A stretch of 64,000 nucleotides of DNA, from NCBI GenBank assembly GCA_947179155.2, contig OX359282.1, positions 8,531,533-8,595,532 on the forward strand, written 5' to 3'. This document shows, piece by piece, positions 1 to 11,400 of the stretch (positions within the stretch are counted from its first letter, which is position 1; every line of letters begins with the position of its first letter). The notes under the pieces are model-generated. The model ran no database searches, had not been told where the DNA came from, and saw nothing but the letters and a program-made list of their open reading frames with translations. This stretch comes from Hedera helix (lineage: Eukaryota > Streptophyta > Magnoliopsida > Apiales > Araliaceae). The translations under genes and the position numbers were made by a program.

Positions 1-1257
1 ATAATAATAGTAGATGATTAAATATTATTTAAAGATTAATAATATTAGTAATCAATTAGGATGTTGTTAAATAATTAATAACATTGGTGAGTGAATTAGA
101 TATTTTTGATTGTGGTATAATATTTTTTGATAATTAAGATATTATCCAAGTGTGATAATATTGTATTGTAAGCTATGTATTGCTAAATAAGAAATTATGT
201 GCTTACGTGGCAGTCTATTTAATAGTGATATATGAAATCCTATGTGCGTTGCTAATAGATAGATAAACCTATTTAATACTAGGTCTTTCAAGGACAGTAA
301 TTTAAGTTATGTAAGTTGTAGTCTACGACTGAGACAAGTTTCCTAACTCAAACTTGAATTATTATTTTCAAGCATGTTAGTGGTTTAATGTATTATTAAT
401 CACTCCACAGAAATGCATGCAAATTATTGATATATGCACTTTGTGCATTTGAAATATTGTTCTATTATTGAATTATAAATTATTTAAAGCTCTTCATTAC
501 ATGAACTGTTCAAGAAATAGTCTACGCCATTTTGTTCTGGCTAGACATATAAGGTTAATGTTTTTAAAAGCTATCCAAACCAGTAATTGGTGCAAAAATC
601 TTGTACTGAGAGAACAAACTCTAAATAGGGGATTATAAGTGTCGTTTGTCTGACACGTTCAGAGTTCAATGGTATGCGTACGCATGGTGTACAAGAGGCT
701 TATCCCCTCGAGTACAAACTAAATTATAAAAGGGTCATTCGAATAATTGATTCCTTGTTAATGTTCATGGTCTATTTTAGACCACTCAGCAGTAAATAAT
801 CAATACTTGTTCTTCCATTTTGAACTTGATTATCTTGTCAGTTATTTCATCAACTACCTTAAAAGTTGATTTATTCTGATTCGTTTATGATATACCTTCA
901 TTATTTATTTTAAACTTGCTGAGCAAAGTACTTGCTCACTCTTGCTATATCATGAACTAAATTGCAGTTAAGCTAGAGAGTTTCAAGAAGGACAAAGGCA
1001 ATGGAAAGCTTAAGGAATAGTTTTATATGTTACTATCCTGTCTTGTAAATCATGAAACCTTTTGTATTAATAGTGTATTCATGATGTATTTTGTTTAAAG
1101 TTAAAGACCTTGGGACTGTAGTAAACCATTTTGAAATAAACAGTGTATGTTTATTTATTTTTGCAGTAGTAATATGTATTGTTTAGTGGTGTTGAATATG
1201 TTGGATCGTGAGCACTAAATACGAGGTTGAGATAACCTGGATTCTGGGGCGTCACAT
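1..1257 (+). mobile_element. 3' part of a Ty3/gypsy (Tekay-like) LTR, plus strand
   Basis: The segment ends in TCTGGGGCGTCACA at 1257, the TG...CA-type LTR end also seen, as GGGGGCATCACA, at 55360. Several blocks match the right part of the LTR ending at 55360, in the same order: the AT-rich ATTAATAATATT stretch at the start, a GGTCTTTCAAGG/GGTCATTCAAAG block, AAAAGCTATCC followed by a TTGGTGC block, and a TTGCTGAGCAAAG...TTGCTCACT motif near 914-943. Sequence after 1257 reads as copia integrase, so this LTR inserted into the copia element. Its 5' part lies outside the window, so I cannot tell a solo LTR from the 3' LTR of a fuller element. Confidence 0.75.
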
Positions 1258-2075
1258 AACTAAATCTCCATTTAGAAGAAATTGAGAGAGAGTTGTAAAA
1301 TTGTTAGAGTTGGTGCACACAGTTGTGCGTGGGACCTATGACAACACTTGCAATATGAATGTACATTCATTTATTACTTTCACTAATGATTCTAGATTTC
1401 GATATATATATTTTATCAAATACAAATTCAAATCATTTGAAATGTTCAAAGAATTCAAAAGTGAAGTATAGAAACAAATGACCAAAAGTATTAAAATTCT
1501 TCAATTAGATAAAGAAGTGAATATAGTGAGTTTATAAATCATCTCAAAGAGAATGATATTCTCTCATAATTGACATGATGATGATCAAGGATAAGTATTA
1601 CCAATCTTTCAGTATCCTTCTAGGGTTATACCCTAGAAATGATTGCATACCTATTAAATAAGATACCTTCAAAAATCGTCTCTAAGACTCCATATGAGTT
1701 ATGAACCAGGATAAAATCAAGTATTAAGTATATTAAGATTTTGGGGTTGTGCCGCTTATGTCAAAAGGTTTGAAAGGATAAGTTTGGGATAAGATTTGAC
1801 AAGTGTAAATTTGTGGGATATCCTAAAAGAAGGTTAGGATATTACTTCTATAATCCTATTGATTAAAAGGTGTTTGTTGAAACATGTTGTCTTCTAAGAA
1901 AAAGGTGTTTATCTTTGAAAAGGTTAGTGAGAGTAAGATAGATATTAACGAAGTTCAAGAATCACAAAACACTACAGAACAAGTGAAGGAATTTATTCAA
2001 GTAGATAAACCTATTGTACCACAATTGATTCGTAAATCTGTAATTGTATTGAAGATACCTGATAGCTATAGTTTC

Positions 2076-2100
2076 ATGATGATGATGATGATGATGATGA
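2076..2100 (+). repeat. (ATG/GAT)n trinucleotide microsatellite
   Basis: Eight consecutive ATG triplets lie inside the copia relic. They give the run of Met residues at the end of the 1884-2114 reading frame. Confidence 0.9.
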
Positions 2101-2202
2101 GGTATACATCATAGTGGATGATAATCCAGTAACATATAATGAGGTATGAGTAGTAGAGACTCAAGAGAAATGACCGATGACCATGAAATTCAAAATGGAC
2201 TC

Positions 2203-3459
2203 TGATGTATATATATTTTATACATTTATTTTCTTCAAAAAATAGATTTATTAGTTAATTTTATATTTATTTTATTTTAAGTAGATTTATTTTGGTGAAC
2301 AAGTGCTGAAAATGTTAAAAGCCCAATATTAAAAGTAATAAGATTCCATGCTCCACCAAACTCTAGTTATTCTTATTATTTAGAGTTTCATTCCTTCTAG
2401 ACTTTTACTCATTACGTGTTATTGATAATATTACTTGGCAGGTAACAAGATATGTCAATGAATGGGAGACTAAAAAGATAAAATATTAAAGAGTTTGAAA
2501 GAGAAAAAATTGCGTCATCTCCAGATTATAAAAGGAATGTAACACTGGAGGAAAAAGGGAACGAAGCAATAACGCAACACTGAAGCAAAAAGAAAAAGGA
2601 GCTTGGCACAAAAATCAAGGAAGAAATTTAACATATCATCAAAACAAGCAATCAAAAGCAACAGCTTCTTCATACATCACCAAAGTAGCCTCACGTGGAC
2701 CATTATCAAATAAATCAAAGCAGCAGCACGTAACACAAAGCAGCATCATAAAATGGTTTATCACTCTGCTATTGTTTTAAGTTTCGCCATGTATTGCTAA
2801 TTTTACTTTTTGAGGTGTAGGATGAAACATTATTAATTGTGTAATATTCTGAAATTTATTATAAATTCTCAAATTGATTTTAATGTTAATAATTCTTATC
2901 TATTCGATTGATTTAAATTAAATTATTTCATTCATAATATCATGTATTTTGAATAGTTTCAATTAATTTAATTTAATCCGGGTTGTGATTTAAAGTTTTA
3001 AACAAGAACTGAGATTATTTATTTTTTAAAATATTGGATACATATAATACTTTGGTCTTATATATTTAAATCTTGAAAATAAGAATTTACAAAAGAAATA
3101 TTTTTATGTACTTAAATTAAAAATCTTGAGAAAGCATTGAATGGATTTTCAAATTGCTACTCCGAATTTATAATGAATAATAAGATATACATAATTAGTA
3201 TTGTGGATTCCGAACCTCAGAAGTTTCTTCCATTGATTAAAAGTTTAGTTATTTTATTAATCTTGATTTTCATTATATTTAGTTTTTAGTTTTAATTAAT
3301 TCAAATACCATCTTTTGTTAACTAGATTATAATCGAGTATAATTTATATTTAATTAATAATTCAATAATCCTCGTGGGATCGACCTCGTACTTTGCATAA
3401 AACTATTTTACAATAAATTCGTGCGCTTGTGAGTATTTTTACAAAAATTAAGCACAACA
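2203..3459 (+). mobile_element. Solo LTR inserted in the copia element (TSD GACTC)
   Basis: The element begins TGATGTATATAT and ends AAGCACAACA, with GACTC on both sides (2198-2202 and 3460-3464). The copia RT reading resumes directly after it (GGACTC then CATGTA). The 3' end, with GGGATCGACCTCGTAC near 3378-3393 and a terminal ACAACA, resembles LTR ends of the Tat/Athila branch of Ty3/gypsy elements; that is recalled family knowledge, not a search. At 1257 bp with no internal domain it is a solo LTR, which implies loss of the body by LTR-LTR recombination. Confidence 0.85.
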
Positions 3460-4869
3460 GACTCCATGTAAGAGAACCAAATGTGAACATAGGTTTCTCC
3501 ACCATAAAGCATTTAGCCTAGAGGGTGAAAATAGGTCTTTAGAGAAAGACTAAAGCAGATGGCAAGGTGGAGACATATAAGATATGATTGGTGGCAAAAT
3601 GTTTCAAACAAGGTCAAGAAGTCGACTATAATGAAATTTTTCACTAGTAGAGATGCTTAAATCCATTCGAATTTTACTTATAGTTACAGCTTACCATACA
3701 AGATTTGGCAAATGGACATGGAGATGCCCTTCCTCAATAGAGGATATATGTATTAAACATCAAAAGGGATTTGTCTCAAAATATGGAGTAAATCAAGTAT
3801 GTAAGCTACAACGATCCATTTATTAATTGAATCAAACTTCTCAAAGACGGAACATCCGTTTTGATGAGACAATCAAATGAGTTTGATTTTATCAAAAATG
3901 AAGATGATCCAAGTGTGTACAAAAGGTTAGTGGGAGCACTGTGATATTCCTAGTACTATTTGTTGATATGTTACTGATAAGAAATGACATATCAATGCTA
4001 CAATTAGTAAAGATGTTTTAAACACTTCTCTATGAAGGACTTAAGAGAAGTATCATACTATTAGGGATAAAGATCTATAGAGATAGATCGTAAATGATGC
4101 TTGACTTGACCTAAAAAACGTACATTTATTCAATACTAAAGATATTTAGCATCGAAAACTCTAAGAGATATCTCATATTGACGTGTCAAGGAGTAAATCT
4201 TTCCTAGATTCGTCCCCAAAGACACCAGATGAAAGCGATTTTATGAACAATATACATTATGCTTCGGCAATAGGACCTATCATGTATGAGATGATATATA
4301 CTAGACCTGATATTGCTTATATATGATAAGTAAATATCAGTTCAATCTCGGAGAAGAATATTAGAAAAATATTTCTAATGGTGGGTTTGATTTTAAACTA
4401 GAGAGCTTAACAGACTTAAGTTTTTTTGACTAACCAAGACAACAACAAATCTGTTTAAGGTTATATGATTACTTAGAACGACGGGGCAATGAGTTGGAAA
4501 AGTTTCAAGCAGCAAAGAGTTGTTGATTTAGTGACAAATGCATAGTATATAGTTATAAGTGAAGTTGCAAAGAAGATTGTTTAGATGAACAAATTTATTA
4601 TAGAACTTGGAATGGTTCCTAGCATTAAAGGAGTTTAATTCGCCAAGAAACATGGGTCTCATCTAAAATCCAAATATGTGTTGCAACACTTTTGTTTGAT
4701 TAGTGGAATAATTGAAAGATGAGATGACACCATGGAGATGGTAGACTTTGAAGAACAATATTACAAATTCATTAACTAAAACATTTACTTAGCAATTTGT
4801 ACAATCGCCACTTAAAGAAGATGGGTATAGGATACCAATGGCCGATTGGTTTTATTGCAAGTGTGAGAT

Positions 4870-5510
4870 TGAAAGTAGTATGTCCTCAAGCCAATCACAT
4901 TTGATGTGATAAGCATATATTTTATAATTTTATTCGTTTATTAATAATAGTTTTATTTAAATGCATTTATTTATTCATGATTAATTGGTTGAATTAATTA
5001 AATGGATAAACTCATAGTTTTGAATAATACTTTTAGAATCATAATGTTGATTATGCTAATAAGATCTAAATTCAAGATAGCTCAAAATTAAAATGTTCTT
5101 AATCTTGGGAACACTAAAATAGGGATTAATGAATCCGGATAGATTAATACATACTATGCTTACTTTTATGAAGAGGATGATCAATCTCATAATCATTTGT
5201 GTGGAGACATTAAAGAAAGTATGTAGTTGTTTATTATAGAATAAGTTCACTGAACGTGACTCGCTTAAGGAATATTTAATAGAGTTTTACTTGTCTATCA
5301 ATAGGAGTTCATTATGTGATAGTAGTATAAGTGATCTTTGGACGTGAGATCATCATAGTACCCTGTGTATGATGAGTTATACTTTGTCATATTTCTTAAG
5401 ACTATTTGAGCATAACAAATGAAATATTCGGGTCTAATAAGTTGTACATAAAGGTAGGTGAATAATCAAAAAAAGATCTACCACTTATAGTAAAGGGAGA
5501 TAATATCCTC
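4870..5510 (+). mobile_element. 3' LTR remnant of the copia element
   Basis: The copia frame ends near 4865-4905, after GDWLYCKCEIE-like residues, at a purine-rich AGTGTGAGATTG stretch where copia 3' LTRs usually begin. The following sequence (CTCAAGCCAATCAC, later TAGGAGTTCATTATGTGATAG and GGGAGATAATATCCTC) has the look of a plant copia LTR. I could not fix the 3' boundary or a TSD, so the end is approximate. Confidence 0.5.
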
Positions 5511-7204
5511 ATAACCCTTAACTTAACATTATCCTTTCTTGCTCAATTCTCTGTTTAAATTATCCGTTATTGTCTAGTCACTACGTTAACTACTCTTTTA
5601 TTTTTATCAATTTGGACGTATTGCATCCTACCCTCGTATGATCATAGCATTCCATACCTCCATCCCTTTACCTCTCACTCCTTGTCATTACCTCTTACCT
5701 CATTTTCATTCAGGAAACGGTTTATACATTATCATATACGAATAATCGAAATTCTTTAAAACTTAATATTATACTCTTCTTCTTTTAAGTCAAAAGACCT
5801 CACATATCGTAATCTTCTCATTTCTTACTTTTCAATATTTCTATCATTTGTATTTAATTATCTCCTTATTCTAGTTCAACCATAGAAAATTATACCTTAT
5901 TATAAATTGATCATCTATTGAGCCACTAAAATACCTTGCTTTAAGGGTTGATCTATTAATCTATCTTCATAACCTTCTTAGAGCCTGTTACACCAAAAGT
6001 CTCTCTTTACATTCTTACACATATTAAACCATATATGTTCTTCCTAACACATATATTAGATTAAAATATTTAATCATTTCCCTACACATTTCTCTTCTTC
6101 AAATTTAGATTTTATATCTTAACCTTTTATTGTATTACATTCTGAGCCTTATATTCTCTTTTTAATGGTCACCTTTCAGCGTCCTTATCTAAGGATTATC
6201 ATACATTTCAGTCGTACTAATTATTTAAGATCATGTTTATTAGCTTTATCAATATCTGAGATATTACATTTATTACAGATCATGATAGATATCCACCTAA
6301 ATGCATTACTGGATATCTGATTACCAATAATAGAAAATTATCATATTATATCATTTATGTTTAGTAGAAAATATATGATTACTGGTAATTGCTATTTGTG
6401 AGTATTTTGTATGAATTTAAGATTATTTGGTACATTTTTTTTTAATATTAATCTTTTACTAAAATATTCTTATACTGATTTTAGTTGAATGATTCACTCG
6501 TATGAGATTATTGTTGAATGTAATCAATAATCATCAAAGTACAATAGAACTAATTAATTTTGTATTACTTAGTAAATCATATTAAAATGTTTAATATGTT
6601 TATAAAATAAAATTTAATGATTTATTCAACTATTAAGCACAAATTTTCCAAGCATGTTGCTAATAATAAATTTAACCTATAATAGAAAATAACAAACAAC
6701 ACTACATATTTTGTATGGACAATAAGTTACTTTTTTAAATAAACATATTGACGAATAAAATAAAAATTAAAAATTAAATAAAAATTATATGACTAATAAG
6801 AATGTTTATGTCCCAATTATAAAAATATTTTTGTCTTAATAAAAATTTCATAGATGACCACTTTGTAATAATCTCAAATTATCACATATTTTTTAGTAAT
6901 ATGATTACTGAAAATCTTGGCACTTTATCAAGTATCTGATTATTAAGAATATAAGATTATCAATGTAATAAATACAATTTATAAAGATGACCAATTCACA
7001 TTATTGGGTATTTTAGATGATCACTCTAAATGAGATGTAACAAACTCTTCCTAAATTGTTAATACTTAATAGGCTATTTACAAAATAAAAATAAAAATAA
7101 AAAATAAAAAATAAAAAAATAAAAAATAAAAATATTAGTGCTATAAACTTAAATAGAATAAGGTTTAGGGACTTCTGGGTGTCATAAAAAACTACTGATG
7201 ACAA
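5511..7204. other. Intergenic, AT-rich, no gene recognised
   Basis: I see no coding region. 5540-6200 is pyrimidine-rich on the + strand and resembles in texture the 53374-53858 segment, so it may be an old minus-strand retrotransposon remnant. 6200-7000 contains repeated GATTACTG/TCTGATTA motifs of unknown origin. Confidence 0.5.
7080..7133 (+). repeat. (AAAAT)n / (AAAAAAT)n simple repeat
   Basis: An A-rich run with a 5-7 base period just upstream of the glucosylceramidase promoter region. It may be an old poly(A)-type tail or a simple repeat. Confidence 0.85.
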
Positions 7205-7309
7205 CCTTCAACTGTTCCGATGAATCATCGACTACATAACTTATTTGCTCTCTTTTTCTCTCCCCTCACCATTTTGAGGGTCAAACTTCAAGACGATCAG
7301 CTGCTTCAG
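7205..7309 (+). other. Probable 5' UTR exon of the glucosylceramidase gene
   Basis: A pyrimidine-rich stretch (TTGCTCTCTTTTTCTCTCCC, about 7243-7264), typical of plant transcription start regions, is followed by a consensus donor CAG|GTAAAG at 7309/7310. A matching acceptor CATTACAG lies at 8408-8415, six bases before the first in-frame ATG (8421). This implies a 5' UTR intron of about 1.1 kb (7310-8415). The 5' limit is a guess, and I found no convincing TATA box. Confidence 0.5.
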
Positions 7310-8420
7310 GTAAAGTTTCTTAAGGTTTTTCAGCTATCATCATTTCATTAGTTTAGAGCTTTTAGTGTATACCTTTGTCACGATTGCTTAATTTTGATCT
7401 GTGTGTGTTTGTATTGGTCAGAGAGTTTATACTGTATTATCAAATTTATAATGAAATTCAAGAAAATTGATTTCTTTTGCAATGGAGTTGATTTTTATTT
7501 GCTTTAGTACAATTTAAGTGATTTTGGTGTTCATAATGTAATGGGTTTTAGGAAATTGATTAAAAGATGTAATCAGATGAGATGCCTGTGATGCAAACTA
7601 AATAACATTGGCACTTTTATTTTAAGTTTATAATATACTGAATGGTGTTTGGATGAATTTTGACGGAATCTTATTAAATTTAAGAGAATGAGGTTGAAGT
7701 ATTGTTTGTGGGCTGAGTCAAATTTTGATCTCAATTTTTATGTCTTACAGTATTTTAATTTTTGAGGTCAGTAATTGTTGAATTTGTATGTCCAATTATG
7801 CGAGGCATTTTACGGATTTATTCTCTCTTTTAATGAACTTCAGTGAGCTTATATGTATATGCAATAACGTATAATCTGATTAATTTGCTGCAAGTGATGT
7901 TACATACTTATAGTCAATTCACCTGCCACAGTTTATTTTTACACAAGTGTCTTGAATGTTTTTTTTGTTAGAAAATCCTATACAAGAAATTAATAATATT
8001 ATTGGGAAATTCAAATAATTATGTTTCCCTGAAAAACATTGTTGATTGAGTACATGTTGAAGTTGGCGGTGGGTATGATTTTCACGTCGGTAAATTTTTT
8101 GACAATCATAAGATGTTGATATGTGTGCACTGTGTGAATGTTAGTGTGCTTGAAGGGATTGTTAGCCTTAATATTTTCAAGTCATTATTTTTCCTGTCAT
8201 GTCTTGTAAGTTATTGAATACCTTTCTTAGAGAGTTGAAAATTTCCAACATCTCACATTGAATTTACTTATAAATATTAGTTTATAATTACAGTTTTATA
8301 AGATAAATTTATAGCTCTACATTTTTGGAAGGAAAGTTGTGCTTGAAGAAAGATAATTCTGGAAGATTTTCTGTAAGCAATATGGCTGTTCTTCTCATTG
8401 TTATTTTCATTACAGGAAAG

Positions 8421-11400
8421 ATGTTGGTAAATGGGTATGATGAAGTTAGAGAACCTTCTAATACCTGTGATAATAAGGTAGGTCACATACTTGGCAATGC
8501 ACATTTTGAAGACTGTTGTCTCATTCTTCTATTTTTCTTTGTTTCTTTTGTGTGTCCTTTCCCTTGAGGAATTTGTACAAGGCCTTTGATCTTTCTTTAT
8601 TGTTCAAAATTCATTAATATTGTTTGTAATTATTGGTTTATCTTTATTATTGGTGGTTGAAATGTAATGTTAATTTCTCGTGCCTAGCTTCTAACATGGC
8701 CTGCGGAAGCCATGCCCCATTGGTAGCTTACCCTTGGCTTGGTCTTACTCGAAGCCTTGTATACTGTTTATTACATAAATGATTAGTATTGTGTATCAAA
8801 ATATATAATGCACGCACGAGCGTGTGATGGCTCAAATCACTGTGTAAGCAAAATTGAATCAAATATTCTCTATTGGATTTTATGTTCCAATTTTGAATCT
8901 ATGTACTATTATCATGGCATTTTAAATTTGCAATTGGCACTTAGCTTTATTTGCTTTTGAGATTAAAGGGACAATTTTGGTGCCGTTTCAGATGTTTGAG
9001 TTTAGCTGTTTGAGCATGATGAGTTGTTGTTTGATATTTGATTGTTTTGAGTTTTGATTGTTACTTTTTATATCTCCAGGATAAAGTTGACCCCGGAAAA
9101 CCAACATCTCTGACTTGGCAGAGGAAAGTAAATAGTGAGAGAATTGGTCTTTCAGAGTTCAATCTAAGCTTGAAAGAGATGATTTCTATGGTATGAATTC
9201 AGTTAAAATGAAATATACTGTTTCACACATACGAGCACACGTTTTTTGCTGCAAAATAATGTTTTATGTTTTCTTCATAATGTGGGGTCCTTGAACAAAG
9301 AAATCCAAGTACACTTTGGATGTACAATGTATTACAAAATTTATAAATTTGTAGATCATGTCTCAAGTACCCAAAGAATTTAATGCAGGCTTCTATGGTC
9401 TAGGCTACTAAGCTAATATACCTCTTAAAACCTCAATAGTAGCTCAAATTTGAGTGCTCTTTGGTAGTGTTGAATGACCAACTTCTTTAACACCTCTCCC
9501 TTAAGAATTATGGGGTTTTGGATATTGGAGTTTAATTTTACTTAAATTAACCAATTATCAAGTTTTGCATAGTTCATGAATATGAAATAAATATCTCATT
9601 GCGTATTCTCTTAAATGCATGTGCATATTATTTGGCTATTTACGAAATATTTAATATTGGTAGTCTCTCATTGTTCTTCTTTTATTGTCAAATTAATTCA
9701 GTTTACCATTTGCAGGCTCCAATTGGTTATCGGTTTTGGCGCACTCTTCGAGATAAATCCACAAAGGGAAATGTAATTTTCTTCTGCAAGTTATAATTAT
9801 CTTGATGAATGCTATAGTTATGGCAAGAGAATGTTATAAACCTCTATTTCCTTCTTTCAGGCGACATTTATCAATCCCTTTGCAAAGCGCACTTTTACAT
9901 CATGTCAAGGTGTTCCATTAGGTGGTATTGGGTAAGTTTTTATTCAAATTAAAGATGATGATTCATTAATATGCTACTCTTATCTAATATTGGTATGTCA
10001 GGCATTCGTTTGCACACATGTCAGGTGTGTTTTTACACTAAGAGATCATCCTTCTTCACATAATCAGCAAACTCCTTTTGGCTACAAAAACTTGTAGATT
10101 GCTACTTTTCTTACTTAAATATACTTCCACCCATGTGTTCCTTAACTGATTAAATAATGCTATTTACTAAAGTAAATTTCCAGGAACTTTCACATTAAAA
10201 TATGACCCACATTCACATTTCAGGAACTACCGAGTTTAATACCTCACTTTCATTCTCGTGTGAACTATTCTTTTTTCCCTCTCATAGTTTTGGACTACAA
10301 TTAGTAAATTTGATTTCATATCCAGTGGCGTCATACTGTTAAATGATTAGGATGTACTGCCTACATTATTACTTAATTTTATAAATATTGTAAAAATCTA
10401 CATTGTGACATTCATAGATTGACATGCACATAACTAGACTAGCTTCCTTATTTGGTGTTTGAAAGATCACAATTTCAGTGCAGGAAGCATTGGAAGAACT
10501 TACAAAGGCGAGTTTTTACGTTGGCAGCTATTTCCTAGGACTTGTGAAGATAAACCAATTTTGGCAAATCAATTTTCGGTATGTTTGATGTATTTATTTT
10601 GAATATGTGAAAATCATCTTAAGGTTCACCTCTATAAGATCTTTTATCTACTGGAAACTTTTTTGTAAGAACTATTGGGACTTGATCTTTCCGGGACCAT
10701 CAAATTTTTCCTTCCTACAAATCTTGCATCTTTTGGTTTCTTTGGGAACCAAGTTTCTTATTCAGTATGAAGAAAGAATAGAATCCACAGGAACGCCACT
10801 TGTAGAGATATAAATTGTAGTAAATAGCTTTATGGGCTGTACTAGATGACTAATCTAGTTCAAAATTGTGAATTTGAATAATTGGTATCAGGTGTGTGCT
10901 CCAGTCAGTCTAGGGCAATAAGCATTTGAGATTTTGGAAAGTTTAATATTTCTTTGCAGGGAAAGTGGGTTGTGGCGGTTTGTGGTTGAAGAGGATCAGT
11001 TGTTGAAAAGAGTTGTGAGAGCTCGATTTGGGGTGGTCCAGGGGGTGGATCACTAAAGGGATGAGATAGTCTTATAGTGTAGGGTTGTGGAGAGCCATTG
11101 CTGGTGGTGGAGATGTTTGTGCAGCGGATTTCTTTTGTAATTGAAGATGGGTGGAGGATTAGATTTTGTAAGGATGTTTTGGTGGTGGTGGAGCCTCTAG
11201 GTTGCATTTCCATACTTATTTTCTTTTTAGTTTACCTAGAGGCAATGGTGAGCGATTATGCTTCTTTTAAAAATTGTCAAGACTTGGCAACTCATTTTCA
11301 GGAGACAGTTTGGTAATGAATTTGACACTGGATTCTTTGTGGAGTAGGGGTAAATTTGTGGTGTATTGCCTCTGTAAGTGTAAGAAGGAGAGTCAACTGA

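Larger units (their letters stand above)
1258..4869 (+). pseudogene. Degenerate Ty1/copia polyprotein (integrase, RT, RNase H remnants)
   Basis: Conceptual translation with many stops and frame changes follows the copia order. Around 1330-1560 is the integrase core start (CGPM-like, then FITFT and KYKFKSFEMFKEF). Around 1690-1870 is the integrase C-terminal part (GCAAYVKRFE, then NPID-like). Around 2190 and 3460-4000 are RT pieces, including KIWQMDM and FLN near 3700-3740. Around 4190-4320 is the SSPKTP...RPDIAY block, and around 4440-4830 the RNase H end (DDNKSV, GAMSWKSFKQ-like, SKHVLQH). The longest uninterrupted piece (1884-2114) is a 76-codon run ending in an ATG-triplet microsatellite. 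A solo LTR interrupts it at 2203-3459. The 5' end, including gag and protease, is missing. It cannot encode a working protein. Confidence 0.8.

Noticed and set aside
4920..5250. Minus-strand 64-codon frame at 5056-5250
   Set aside because: It lies in the copia LTR remnant and has no homology I recognise.
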